Shown: positions 53,838 to 63,502 of the stretch, piece by piece
Position numbering within the stretch: position 1 is the first letter of the stretch
Layout: every line of letters begins with the position of its first letter
Source of the DNA: Gluconacetobacter asukensis
Lineage (GTDB): Bacteria; Pseudomonadota; Alphaproteobacteria; Acetobacterales; Acetobacteraceae
NCBI RefSeq assembly: GCF_014174375.1
Contig: NZ_JABEQE010000002.1
Location: 372,001-436,000, forward strand
Direction: 5' to 3'
Length of the DNA stretch: 64,000 bases
The notes under the pieces: model-generated
Databases searched by the model: none
Seen by the model: only the letters and a program-made list of their open reading frames with translations
Told to the model about the DNA's origin: nothing
Position numbers and translations under genes: made by a program

Positions 53838-56800
53838 TCAGTGCGGGGGGATCTGCCATGGGTTCATCAGCACCATGGCAAGAGAGGCGACAGACAGATG
53901 CAAGGGAATGACGCACCCATTGCCGGTGGCCCGGACTCGTTCGGCTGGTGTTCCGATATCGAATGTGATCACGGGCAATTCCTGTCGCCAGAATTCGGTC
54001 AGGACAAAAGACCAGGTTTCCGGCCAGATTGCCGGCAGAAAGCCCCAGTCGCAGGGGTGGGCCCGAATCAGCGCAGGCAGTTCCTCGCTGCTGTATCGTC
54101 CGGTAATCTCGACTACGCCGGTGGCTAACAGGCGCTGGTCATCGCAGGTAAAGCCGATAATGACAAAGCGCAACGGCAGGGCATTATCCGCGATGTGCCG
54201 GGCCAGGGCGAGCAGGATATTGAATCCTTTCTCTTTGCTGATGGCGCCGATCAATAATATTCGACGTATGTCCTGCGGCGCTTTGGGAGGAAAAATGGCG
54301 GCACGAAGTGGTGTCGCCGGCTCCCACGAGGCTAGGGTCACCGAGGCGCTGGTATGGCGGCGGTATCGATGGGCGACATCCTGGCTGGGCGCGATGACGG
54401 CCTTAGCTCGCTGGAACAAATCGTCGCTCAACTCCCTCAGCAGCGATGGAGCGATGTCGTCATCGTTCTGGGAGCCCAGATCGGTGACACAGCGTTGGCA
54501 AATGTCCGGAGTCGGCTCGCCACAATATAGATCGTTGTACGATACTAATGTAATGCGCGGACAGAGCCATGAATAATCATGGAGATAGACGACATAATCG
54601 ATACCGAAGCGAGATATCCGGTGAACGTCCCGGATTCCGGCACCGACATAGCTGTGGATCTCGATCCGGTCGCAACCGAGCGCGACGAAGAGCGTGCGCA
54701 GCTCCATACCATGTCGGGGCATGATGATATTCGGGTAGTCTTCCGGCAGGAAGGGTTCGATCTTCCAGCATGATTCGGCCGTACCGTCAGTATGACCGGG
54801 CGAAATGATCAGGGACATCCGTCCAGTTTCCAAGTTGTTGCATGCGCGTTCACGAACGAAACGCTGGACGCCCCCCTCCCTATCGTGGGTTATCAGTGCT
54901 GTTACAGGCCGTTCGCGGATCGTATCGCGCAGGCGGACCAGATCCAGATCGCGACGCAGGGGGGCCAGCGGATCGCGCGCCAGCCATGCCTGAATCATCC
55001 CGTCATATCCGGGATGCAGGCCGTTGAGGATCGCCAGATTGCGGCGGATCAGGTCGTTACGGACCGCGCTGAAGGATTGCCCTTCCGCATGGCCGACATA
55101 GGTGCCCAGACACGCCACGTGCCGCCATCCCAGAGCAGCAGCACGGCGGCAAAAATCATTTTCCTCACCATAGCCCTGCGCAAAAACATCCTCCCGAAAA
55201 AGGCCTGTCTGATGCAGGCACTCCGCGCGGATATACATGCAGTAGCCATGGGCAGTGGGAACGTCGATCAACGCATTGTCGTCACGGGCGGCCAATAGTT
55301 CCGCAATCTCGACGACCCTTTCATAGGATGGAATGGGATTGATGCTATCTGAGCGCGGATAGCTGAAGATGGTCGCCGCGTTGGACAAAGGCGTGGCCGT
55401 GCCGATATCGGGCGCGCGATAAACCGTGCGCTGCAGCGCATCGATCCAACGTGGCGGCGGCAGCGTATCGCTATTCAGCAAGATAACATCTTCATCTGGC
55501 GCAACGGTGTGCAGGCCGCGATTGGCCGAGAAGGTGAATCCCTTGTTCTGGGGGTTGGTCAGGACCGTTACGCCCGCCAGTTCGACGAGCGTATCGAGGA
55601 AGGCGGTAATGCGTGGGTCGGGAGAGCAGTCATTGACGATGACAACGCGATTACGCAGGTCGCGATGTTGTAAAACCCGTGTAATGCAGGTTCTGGTGAT
55701 TTCATAGCCGCGATAAACCGTGATAATGACCGCGACCCGGCGGTTGGGATGAGTCGTTGCCTCAATTTCCTGTCTAGCGAAACGGGGCGTGTAAAGCGTG
55801 GGAAACGGCTGGCTGAAGGAGGGCTTCACCGGCGTGGGGTGGCCGCTGGGGAACCGGGTGGCGACCCATTCAGCCTGTGCACGAGCATAGCGCTGTCCGG
55901 CGAGGGGATCGATCGGGCTGCCGTAAAAAGCGCGGCCGAAGCGATCGGTGACGGTGACGGCTTCTGTCCGGGCGCCTTGCAACTCCTGCCAGGGAATAAC
56001 GAACTCCGTGCGCGGCTTCTCGACCTGCAAGAGCGAGGCGTATATATCAGGTGGTTTGCCGGACAGGCTGTTGCCGCCTGGTTTGATTGTACCATCAAAC
56101 AGCAATCGGTTTTCGCCGGCCGTCTGTATCCGAATCCTGTCGCCCGCATGCAGATTGCTGGGGTAGCGGCACCAGCCGCTTAGTCCTTCGGGACTGCCCT
56201 CAATAAAGGCTTCGAAGTTCCATATCGCGCTACTGTCGATGCTGCTGCCCAGCAGATTGCGGCCGTCCTGAAGGATATCGATGCGCGGAAGACTAGGCGG
56301 CAGATCGAACGGCGTGACATCCCAGATTTGATAGCCAGGACATTGCGCACGCAAGGCCAGGTCGACCGGTTGCTCTCGCCCGTCATGGTACAGGACGAGG
56401 CGGCCCGTCGTGTGATCGGGCAGGCCTACAACCAGTCCTCCGTCGGCCATCATGCCGCACCACCCTGGGCCGTGACTGGCGTCGGCGATGGTGCTGAACA
56501 GCGTGAAGGCGATTTCGGGAAAGATGATCGCTGTTTCGCTTAAAAGCGCATGAAGTTCGGTTGCGGCCACGTCGTGACCGCTGAAATGCATTCGTGTGAT
56601 CAGCAGAAAGAAGCGGGCCAGAGGTGATCGCGTAACCATGGCCAGAAACTCGAACACCTCTGACGCGCGTGGTTCGCCCGACACCAACCGACAGAAGCCG
56701 ATCCCCATTGTGATGTCACGTGCACGGGGATGCACGCGCTGTAAATATTCCAATCGAGGCAGGAGGACATCAGGAGAGAGCGAAATGCCCTGCAAATTAT

Positions 56801-56873
56801 CATATCGATATGCCAGAATATGAATATGATGATTGCATATATCTCTCACGAATCTATCGATATATGGAGTCAT
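53838..56873 (-). CDS. Large bifunctional glycosyltransferase (GT2 + GT4)
   Basis: A 1011-residue protein. About 370 N-terminal residues precede a GT2 domain (about 385-640). This has VAVIITVYRGYEITRTCI, VIVNDCSPDPRITAF, LNSDTLPPPRWIDAL and GYGEENDFCRRAAALGWRH. A GT4-like GT-B half follows (about 680-1011), with VYLHDYSWLCPR and LLIGAISKEKGFNILLALARHIA. Two enzyme domains in one chain suggest assembly of two linkages of a surface glycan. ATG 56873 is preferred; a TTG at 56936 would add 21 residues. The N-terminal part includes a possible carbohydrate-binding beta-rich segment. Confidence 0.8.
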   Translation of the reverse strand: MTPYIDRFVRDICNHHIHILAYRYDNLQGISLSPDVLLPRLEYLQRVHPRARDITMGIGFCRLVSGEPRASEVFEFLAMVTRSPLARFFLLITRMHFSGHDVAATELHALLSETAIIFPEIAFTLFSTIADASHGPGWCGMMADGGLVVGLPDHTTGRLVLYHDGREQPVDLALRAQCPGYQIWDVTPFDLPPSLPRIDILQDGRNLLGSSIDSSAIWNFEAFIEGSPEGLSGWCRYPSNLHAGDRIRIQTAGENRLLFDGTIKPGGNSLSGKPPDIYASLLQVEKPRTEFVIPWQELQGARTEAVTVTDRFGRAFYGSPIDPLAGQRYARAQAEWVATRFPSGHPTPVKPSFSQPFPTLYTPRFARQEIEATTHPNRRVAVIITVYRGYEITRTCITRVLQHRDLRNRVVIVNDCSPDPRITAFLDTLVELAGVTVLTNPQNKGFTFSANRGLHTVAPDEDVILLNSDTLPPPRWIDALQRTVYRAPDIGTATPLSNAATIFSYPRSDSINPIPSYERVVEIAELLAARDDNALIDVPTAHGYCMYIRAECLHQTGLFREDVFAQGYGEENDFCRRAAALGWRHVACLGTYVGHAEGQSFSAVRNDLIRRNLAILNGLHPGYDGMIQAWLARDPLAPLRRDLDLVRLRDTIRERPVTALITHDREGGVQRFVRERACNNLETGRMSLIISPGHTDGTAESCWKIEPFLPEDYPNIIMPRHGMELRTLFVALGCDRIEIHSYVGAGIRDVHRISRFGIDYVVYLHDYSWLCPRITLVSYNDLYCGEPTPDICQRCVTDLGSQNDDDIAPSLLRELSDDLFQRAKAVIAPSQDVAHRYRRHTSASVTLASWEPATPLRAAIFPPKAPQDIRRILLIGAISKEKGFNILLALARHIADNALPLRFVIIGFTCDDQRLLATGVVEITGRYSSEELPALIRAHPCDWGFLPAIWPETWSFVLTEFWRQELPVITFDIGTPAERVRATGNGCVIPLHLSVASLAMVLMNPWQIPPH

Positions 56874-57473
56874 AATTAGGCTATATACCTTCGATTGTAT
56901 AAAAGGCCGAACTCTGCTCCACGACGAAGATGGCAACCGCAGACATATATTATCGATTGCATGTCAATGCGTGCTGCGATGTCATTGAGTCGAGCAATGA
57001 CGCCAAGCATTATAATCGATCCGCGAACGGGCCCTTTTTTCCGAAGAATCTTTTTTGAAAAAGGGAAATATGTGAACAATAATGGCAGAATGAAAACGCC
57101 GCAGTATCCGCCATCTGCCACCTCATGCAAAATATCAAAAGAACACCCTTTCTAATCGGGTAGGGTAAAAAAAAAGTAAAATTTTTGAAGAAAAGGAAAT
57201 TAAGAAAAAGGTAAGGAAGAAAATATATTGATTCCGTGATGGCGCGTTTAGGGGAAATCCATCATATCCGAAAGGGAGCCTACCGACGCCATCTGTCGGA
57301 GAGGAGCGTCTGTGTGAAAGAACGTCCTAAAACGCAGGCGCGTCTGCGGTGGCAATTTTTGAAGAATCATATTCAAAAAACGTACGAGTCGTCGATGCCG
57401 GGATCCTGAAGTGCGCAGGACAAAAAGCGAATGCAATGGCCGTACATTATCATTTTCGACAGATGGATCTGAG
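56874..57473. other. Long AT-rich divergent intergenic region
   Basis: A 600-base region between the large glycosyltransferase (minus) and the FkbH-type gene (plus), with runs of A and T (57165-57230) and several stop-rich frames. A short hairpin (TCTTTTTTGAAAAAGG near 57050) resembles half of the A/B palindromes. It probably holds both divergent promoters. No frame longer than about 110 codons has a recognisable product. Confidence 0.55.
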
Positions 57474-59690
57474 ATGAAAATTGTCACGAACCGCGACGAA
57501 TCCGCACCCGGCCTGTCAGCGAGAGTGTCCGGGGTTCCGTTCATTTTCGGCCCTCTCTCAGGCGATGCGCTCTCGGACAATTTCATTCTCGATAAAAGTG
57601 GACATGTGGAAGGATATGTTCACGATAATGAGAAATTCTGGGAGGCGCGTGACGGCAAGATCGTCATAATGAATAAAAACGGCCTCGCTATGTGGGAGTC
57701 CGTTGGAATAATGGAATCCGATGGGCGTATCGATAAAGTCATATTGTGCTGCCCGGCCGTTCCGGAAACGAAGTTTATTATGACGCGTAATGACAGGGTG
57801 CCAGAAGATATGTCCGTGAACCAGCCGACAGCCGAATCCAGTGTCGTGCGAGACGTCGATTATCTCTTCCCCGACGAGCTGGAAGTATCCGACAGCGGCA
57901 TCAACCGCGTTCTGCTGATCGGCTCGTGCCTGACGTCGCTGTATTTCGAGGGATTCAGCGGATTATATCCGGATATGTCGTTCGACTACATACCGTATAA
58001 TTTCATCAGCGAAATTCCGAACGATCCGCCGGCCCCGATCACGGAGTATAATTTTCAGTATGTGCAGATACCCCTGCGCAGCGTCATCAGCGACCGGGTG
58101 ATCTGGGGCCAGAATTTTCTGAAGGCGGATTTCGGCGAGGAAATCCTGCGGGACGGATATAACGTCATCGACGCCATGCTTGAAACGGCAATGGCCTACA
58201 ATATCCGGCATAAGATATTGACGTTCGTTTCCAATTTCATCGTCCCGCAGCGCAGCACGGCGCCCAGCCTTCATGACGGGTTCGGCGCGAGGGACCTGTG
58301 CTGGATCGTCACGGAACTGAATGCCTATCTCGCGAAGAAAGTGTCGGAATATGACAACGCCTATGTCGCGGACATAAATTCCGTGGCGTCTTCGATCGGG
58401 AAGCAATATGTGCTGGACGACATCATCTATTTCTATTCTCATGGCGGCGTGATCTACCAGGATTGGGATGATTTTAATGCCATTCCACGGAATGAGCCCA
58501 TTCCGGATATCAGCCATGTGTATGACATAAAGAAAGAACAGTTCCTGCGCGCGGCGTTTCGCCAGGCCGAGTGCCTGTACCGAACGGTCCGGCAGGTCGA
58601 CCAGGTCAAGGTCGTGGTCTTCGATCTCGATAATACGCTATGGCGCGGCCAGATTGCCGAGAACTACCGGAGCGATACCATGCCGTGGCCGCGCAGGGAT
58701 GGCTGGCCCCTGGGCTTATGGGAAGCTGTTCATTATCTGCGCGCACGGGGCATCCTGGTCGCGCTCTGTTCCAAGAACGATCTCGAGCATGTCAGGGAAC
58801 GGTGGGACGATGTGGTGGACCCCAGATTCATCTCGCTGGACGATTTTGCCTCCATCAAGGTCAATTGGGAGCCGAAGGCGAAAAACATCGAGGAAATATG
58901 CCAGGAATTCAACGTAAAGCCCAAGAGCGTCATATTCGTCGACGATAATCCGGTGGAGCGCGAGGCCGTTGCCTCGGCTTTTCCGGATATCCGCACGATC
59001 GGCGGAAACCCTTACCTGACCCGTCGTATTCTTCTGTGGGCGGCCGAAACCCAGATCGTCCGGATGACGACCGAATCGGAAAGGCGCGAGGAGATGATCC
59101 GGGGCCAGATCCGGCGCGAGGAAACACGCAGTTCCATGAGCCGGGAGGAATTTCTGAAGTCCCTTAGGTGCGAAGTTGCCTTCATTGAAATCAGTTCCAT
59201 TCAGCAGGCCGAGTTCGGCCGTGCGATCGAACTGACGAACAAGACGAACCAGTTCAACACCACCGGGAAAAGATGGCAGTTCGAGGAGGTCTCGGGCTTT
59301 CTGGCAGCGGGCGGCCGCATATTCGCGTTCCACGTTGCGGATAAATTCACGGAATATGGGTTGGTCGGCGTCGTCTACGTCAAGGGAAGCGAGATCGTCC
59401 AGTATGTCATGAGCTGCCGCGTCCTCGGTATGGGTGTCGAGGAATTCGCGGTTGGAAAAATCGCCTCCATCATGAGAGAGCAGGGAGACAATCGCGAGAT
59501 TCGCGCGAGCATCACATATACGAAGGATAATACGCCGTGCCGGAATATCTATATTCAGTGTGGATTTTCCGAGGCCGGGTCTGAAGGGGAGACAAGATAT
59601 TTCTCCCTTCCCGCTGGACAGGCAGCCAGGGAGGTGACGCATATAAAGGACACTTCCTCCCTTTCCTCCGCGTCACGGCAGTCGGACTGA
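57474..59690 (+). CDS. FkbH-type HAD/GNAT-domain protein
   Basis: A 738-residue protein of the FkbH type. An N-terminal module (about 10-110) has GHVEGYVHDNEKFWEARDGKI. Next comes an SGNH-like segment with VLLIGSCLTSLYF. The HAD phosphatase-like domain has VVFDLDNTLWRG (Asp384, Asp386), CSKND and VIFVDDNPVERE. The C-terminal GNAT-like part carries ELTNKTNQFNTTGKRW and the SCRVLGMGVEEFA motif. FkbH proteins load glyceryl units on carrier proteins in polyketide pathways; similar proteins also occur in glycan loci. No carrier protein or synthase is adjacent. Start is ATG 57474; a GTG at 57411 is possible. Confidence 0.8.
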   Translation: MKIVTNRDESAPGLSARVSGVPFIFGPLSGDALSDNFILDKSGHVEGYVHDNEKFWEARDGKIVIMNKNGLAMWESVGIMESDGRIDKVILCCPAVPETKFIMTRNDRVPEDMSVNQPTAESSVVRDVDYLFPDELEVSDSGINRVLLIGSCLTSLYFEGFSGLYPDMSFDYIPYNFISEIPNDPPAPITEYNFQYVQIPLRSVISDRVIWGQNFLKADFGEEILRDGYNVIDAMLETAMAYNIRHKILTFVSNFIVPQRSTAPSLHDGFGARDLCWIVTELNAYLAKKVSEYDNAYVADINSVASSIGKQYVLDDIIYFYSHGGVIYQDWDDFNAIPRNEPIPDISHVYDIKKEQFLRAAFRQAECLYRTVRQVDQVKVVVFDLDNTLWRGQIAENYRSDTMPWPRRDGWPLGLWEAVHYLRARGILVALCSKNDLEHVRERWDDVVDPRFISLDDFASIKVNWEPKAKNIEEICQEFNVKPKSVIFVDDNPVEREAVASAFPDIRTIGGNPYLTRRILLWAAETQIVRMTTESERREEMIRGQIRREETRSSMSREEFLKSLRCEVAFIEISSIQQAEFGRAIELTNKTNQFNTTGKRWQFEEVSGFLAAGGRIFAFHVADKFTEYGLVGVVYVKGSEIVQYVMSCRVLGMGVEEFAVGKIASIMREQGDNREIRASITYTKDNTPCRNIYIQCGFSEAGSEGETRYFSLPAGQAAREVTHIKDTSSLSSASRQSD

Positions 59691-59834
59691 CGTCGGTCGT
59701 TTCGGAGCGGAGTCCGTTATGAAAGATCGTTGCGTGGCGCGTTTCATGAACTGGCAGAGGACGTCCGTGCCGTGAATCAACCGGACAGAATCCTGAATCA
59801 GCCATCGCAGGCACGCCATCGTTCGGGGAACGAG

Positions 59835-61685
59835 ATGTATAAGACCTACAGGGTTACGGACCATTTCGGGCGGCCGATGGTAGTCGAGGACGGGCACATA
59901 AAACCGGGCCGGAACCAGGAGACGGGCACCCGCATGACGCTTCTGGTGCCGGAAAGCGAGCAAAACGGCGGCTATCTGATGTTTAGCCGGGGCGGCCCGT
60001 TCTCTTTTGATTTCGACCCCTATGTGAGCAGGTTTCATTATGTCGATCTCCGTCGTGATGAGAGCGGAGCGGTTGCTCTTGTCATTCCGGGGACCGGTCT
60101 TTTCTTATCCAGTCATCCGGATGGATATTATTTCTGCGAGCGCCGTCAGGCCATGGAGTGGGAACTTTTTACGCTCGACGACATATCAATCGAAGATGAA
60201 CAAGATCGGTCTTACGCCGGAAAGATCTATGAATCCATATTCAAATTCAACGAATACATAGAGGCCGGAATTGACCGCAAATATATTTCCTGTCATGAGA
60301 AGCGACTTCTCCTGGATGGGCTTCTGGCCAGCGTAAAGAAGATCGCACTGGAAACCCTGGAGGATTTTGCGGGGTATATTGTTAATGATCCGGAGTGGAT
60401 TGAGGTTATTTGCGATGGCAACAGGGATGTGTGGAGTGAGAATGCGCTTCGACCCCTGATAAGGTGGCTGCGTGACCGGGATGGCTACGAGAAGCCGGGC
60501 AATCTGATAGATGAACGATATGATTTCCTGAGTTGGGGAATCGTGCCGCCTGAAGGTTTCGGCGTGCGCCCCCGTTGCCCAGTCGAAATAATCGTTCGGG
60601 CCATACGAGCGAGGGTCGAGCCCAGAAAGGATTTCTGTGTTCTGGCGACCGCCCGAAACGAGGGAATATATCTCGCGGAATGGATTTCCTATTACAAGTC
60701 GATAGGATTTGAAAAGGCATTTATATATATAAATGACTGCATCGATCATTCAGAGAGAATTCTGGCTTCCATGGAGAAGCGGAGATTCGTCTCCTATTTC
60801 GAAACTGTGTCCGGAGAAGGCGTTAATGTCCAGGGGAAGGCATATAGCCATTGCCTGTCATTTGTGCCGGAAATATTGGATTATAAATGGGTTCTGATCG
60901 TCGATCTTGATGAATTGTTTGTCTACGATAGAAGGGCCTTCGCTGATCTTAAGCAATATTTCTCTTTTATCGAGAGGCGGGAGACTGATAGCGTTGCTTT
61001 TGACTGGATTAATATTGGGAGTGGCGGCCAGATAGTGTGGCGAGACAGGCCCTTCTTCGAAAGATTTTCCCGGTCTGGCTATCATGAGGCGAACAAGATC
61101 AAGACCGCATTCAGGCCCCAGAGAGCCGCGACCTCATATCCTCATTTTCCGATTGAATATGACAATTACTCGTTTATCAGACGAAATAGCGTGGGTTCTC
61201 TTATCAGGACAAGATTGCATGAGGAGCGTCATGGTGTATTGGGAAAGCACGTAAATGACGATCCCGACAGCAGATTTGCTGTCATATATCATTATTATTT
61301 CAAATCGATCGAAGAATTTATTTGGAAATCATCGCGGAATCGCGGCGATCATCCCAAGAGCGCCGAGATACGCGATGTGGCGTTTCACGAGGAGCTTGTG
61401 CGTTATTTTCTGGAGAAGTTCGAGATCGAGGATCGCTCGACATCAGGAAATCCGTGTTTTCCAGATATCAGCCTGATCGCTGACAGGTACCATGAAGAAT
61501 ATGACAGTCTGATGGAGGATGATGAGGTCAGGAAGGCGGTAGGTGATAACGGCGATTTATATAGAAAGAAATTCGCCGACCTGATCTCCATAATGGTGGC
61601 CCGCAAGGCATGCTATCGCGAGAACCAACTCAAAATGCTCAACATGATCATCGACGCAGCTAGCTGCGTAGAGCAATCGTCCTAG
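59835..61685 (+). CDS. GT92/GT2-like glycosyltransferase with beta-trefoil-like N-terminus
   Basis: A 616-residue protein. The C-terminal half has CVLATARNEGIYLAEWISYYKS, followed by the DxD motif LIVDLDELF (Asp357/Asp359) and FDWINIGSGG, marks of GT92/DUF23-type transferases. The first 120 residues read like a beta-trefoil (fascin/lectin-like) module: LFLSSHPDGYYFCERR followed by MEWELFTL. The start ATG 59835 is preceded by GGGGAACGAG; longer frames to 59730 begin with TTG. It lies 144 bases after the FkbH-type gene and before a GT61 gene. Confidence 0.75.
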   Translation: MYKTYRVTDHFGRPMVVEDGHIKPGRNQETGTRMTLLVPESEQNGGYLMFSRGGPFSFDFDPYVSRFHYVDLRRDESGAVALVIPGTGLFLSSHPDGYYFCERRQAMEWELFTLDDISIEDEQDRSYAGKIYESIFKFNEYIEAGIDRKYISCHEKRLLLDGLLASVKKIALETLEDFAGYIVNDPEWIEVICDGNRDVWSENALRPLIRWLRDRDGYEKPGNLIDERYDFLSWGIVPPEGFGVRPRCPVEIIVRAIRARVEPRKDFCVLATARNEGIYLAEWISYYKSIGFEKAFIYINDCIDHSERILASMEKRRFVSYFETVSGEGVNVQGKAYSHCLSFVPEILDYKWVLIVDLDELFVYDRRAFADLKQYFSFIERRETDSVAFDWINIGSGGQIVWRDRPFFERFSRSGYHEANKIKTAFRPQRAATSYPHFPIEYDNYSFIRRNSVGSLIRTRLHEERHGVLGKHVNDDPDSRFAVIYHYYFKSIEEFIWKSSRNRGDHPKSAEIRDVAFHEELVRYFLEKFEIEDRSTSGNPCFPDISLIADRYHEEYDSLMEDDEVRKAVGDNGDLYRKKFADLISIMVARKACYRENQLKMLNMIIDAASCVEQSS

Positions 61686-61716
61686 AGTTCTACAATACGT
61701 AAAAAAGGTATGTGGT

Positions 61717-63453
61717 ATGTCGATGGGCGCTAGAGAGAAAATCCTGATTCTCAGGACGATGTGGCCATTCCAAGGGACGCTGCCAAGAACCTTCGTGAAC
61801 TATGATGTACAGGAAATTGACACTCTGGATGATGCAGCTTCATTCCCTGAGGCAAAGATTCTCCTGACTGCCCTGGTTTTGACGCATGCTCCCGATCTCG
61901 AAAGTGCCGGAAAATTCATAAAGGAGGCCGCCCGCCGCTTTTCCGTTGTCATGTTCTATGAACCAAGTTCGCAGCCCCGGACTTATCTCGCGGCGCTGGG
62001 CTATAAGAGCCATCATGAAAATTACCAGGAAAATTGTCTGATCGGTGAAATAGACTTAAAGTTCTTTAGCCGGATCGGACGAGAGACGAGTGTCTATCGG
62101 GTTGAACATTATGGCGGGGGGGCAACCTTCGATATTCGCGCGCCCTGGATTGTTCCCCTGGATCAGCCGGGCGATATCGATTTCAATGAACTGGGGCATC
62201 GGCCTAATCATCTTTTCGAGCAACCGGTTTTTGAGATGTCGGCGTTTGTGATACGTGGTTTCAATGCGTTGCCTTTTACGCCCGGCCAGGATCTGGAGTT
62301 CATCGAGGCAAAGATATTGCAGCCGCACGGTCGGGCTGGCGGGTTTTTTCTGGAGGGGTTCCAGAGTCCTCGAAGACTTGGACGCGCCCTTTACACGACA
62401 CCCGCCAACCCCATCGATCTGCTCAACTACCGTGTCATTCATGAACCTGCCGTGATTGTGGACGAGGCGATCTATGATAACGACCAGCGCGCCAAGACGC
62501 TGGAAAGATGGCGCGGCATGTTCGCGTCGAAATGGCTTGACCTATCGATTAATGAATTACCGAATTGCGTCATCGGAGGTTCCGGATTCATTTTTTCCGA
62601 CGGCGTGCCCGTTCACGGAAGCGATTATTTGATACCGTATCTTTATACGTCGCTCTACCAGCCCATCTGGACCGGCCTGCAACGGCCCCATCCCCGCCGC
62701 CATCTTCCGGGCGTGTCCATCATGGGTTTTAATCATCTGTATGACAATTACTATCATTTCCTGGCCGAGGCATTGAATGCGATCGCTCTTTGCCAACAGG
62801 CCATCGAGAATACATATATAGAGAAAGTATATATTATAACAGGAAAATTGAATGGCGTTAGAAGGGAGTATCTGGATATTCTCCTCGCGGGGAACGACCG
62901 CATTGAGATCATCGACCTTGATCGTGACGAGTACGTCACAACGGATCGGACGCTTTATTGCGACCATTTGCTTGGTCGCTCCGTTCCGCAGCCTGTCCTG
63001 GTCGCGGAGCGTGTGGCGTTTCAACAGAAAATTCTTGAAAATTCCGGTCTTCTTCGGATCGATCGTGGCGATCGTTTGATCTACCTATCTCGTCAGGATA
63101 CGAAGGCACGTCCGATCCTAAACGAGGAGGCCCTCATCGAGCGCCTGCGCGGGTTGGGATTCGAGATTTATCTTGCCACGGGAAAGCCGGTTCGGGAGCA
63201 GATCCAAATGTTCCGCGAGGCGCGCCTTGTGGTTGCGGGACATGGTGCCGGGGTTTCGAACATGCTGTTCGCGCGGGAGGATGCTGCCCTTCTGGAACTC
63301 ATCCAGGCCAGCTACCTGAATGTCGGGCCGATGCGCCTGACTCAACTGTCCGGTGCCCGTTATCATTCCCAGCTTTTTTTCGAAGAGGGCGAACATAACG
63401 GATGGTATGTCGATATTGAACGCGTTGTGCGGGCAATTGGACAATTGATGTAG
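61717..63453 (+). CDS. GT61 (DUF563) family glycosyltransferase
   Basis: A 578-residue protein whose C-terminal half matches the DUF563/GT61 family. It has NHLYDNYYHFLAEALNAIAL (the N-x-x-H-x-x-x-E type motif), DRLIYLSRQDTKARPILNE and the signature VVAGHGAGVSNMLFA. About 300 N-terminal residues are unassigned. The base composition is intermediate between that of the core genome and the GT8-like gene. It is 31 bases downstream of the GT92-like gene, so FkbH-type, GT92-like and GT61 genes form one probable transcript. Sugar specificity is unknown. Confidence 0.82.
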   Translation: MSMGAREKILILRTMWPFQGTLPRTFVNYDVQEIDTLDDAASFPEAKILLTALVLTHAPDLESAGKFIKEAARRFSVVMFYEPSSQPRTYLAALGYKSHHENYQENCLIGEIDLKFFSRIGRETSVYRVEHYGGGATFDIRAPWIVPLDQPGDIDFNELGHRPNHLFEQPVFEMSAFVIRGFNALPFTPGQDLEFIEAKILQPHGRAGGFFLEGFQSPRRLGRALYTTPANPIDLLNYRVIHEPAVIVDEAIYDNDQRAKTLERWRGMFASKWLDLSINELPNCVIGGSGFIFSDGVPVHGSDYLIPYLYTSLYQPIWTGLQRPHPRRHLPGVSIMGFNHLYDNYYHFLAEALNAIALCQQAIENTYIEKVYIITGKLNGVRREYLDILLAGNDRIEIIDLDRDEYVTTDRTLYCDHLLGRSVPQPVLVAERVAFQQKILENSGLLRIDRGDRLIYLSRQDTKARPILNEEALIERLRGLGFEIYLATGKPVREQIQMFREARLVVAGHGAGVSNMLFAREDAALLELIQASYLNVGPMRLTQLSGARYHSQLFFEEGEHNGWYVDIERVVRAIGQLM

Positions 63454-63502
63454 AGGAAACGGGGCGGAAGCCGCCCCGGAATGGCGCACGGGACGCGGTG
63501 GC

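Noticed and set aside
57248-57586. 112-codon minus-strand frame over the FkbH-type gene start
   Set aside because: It overlaps the promoter and the first codons of the FkbH-type gene, and its sequence has no recognisable family.
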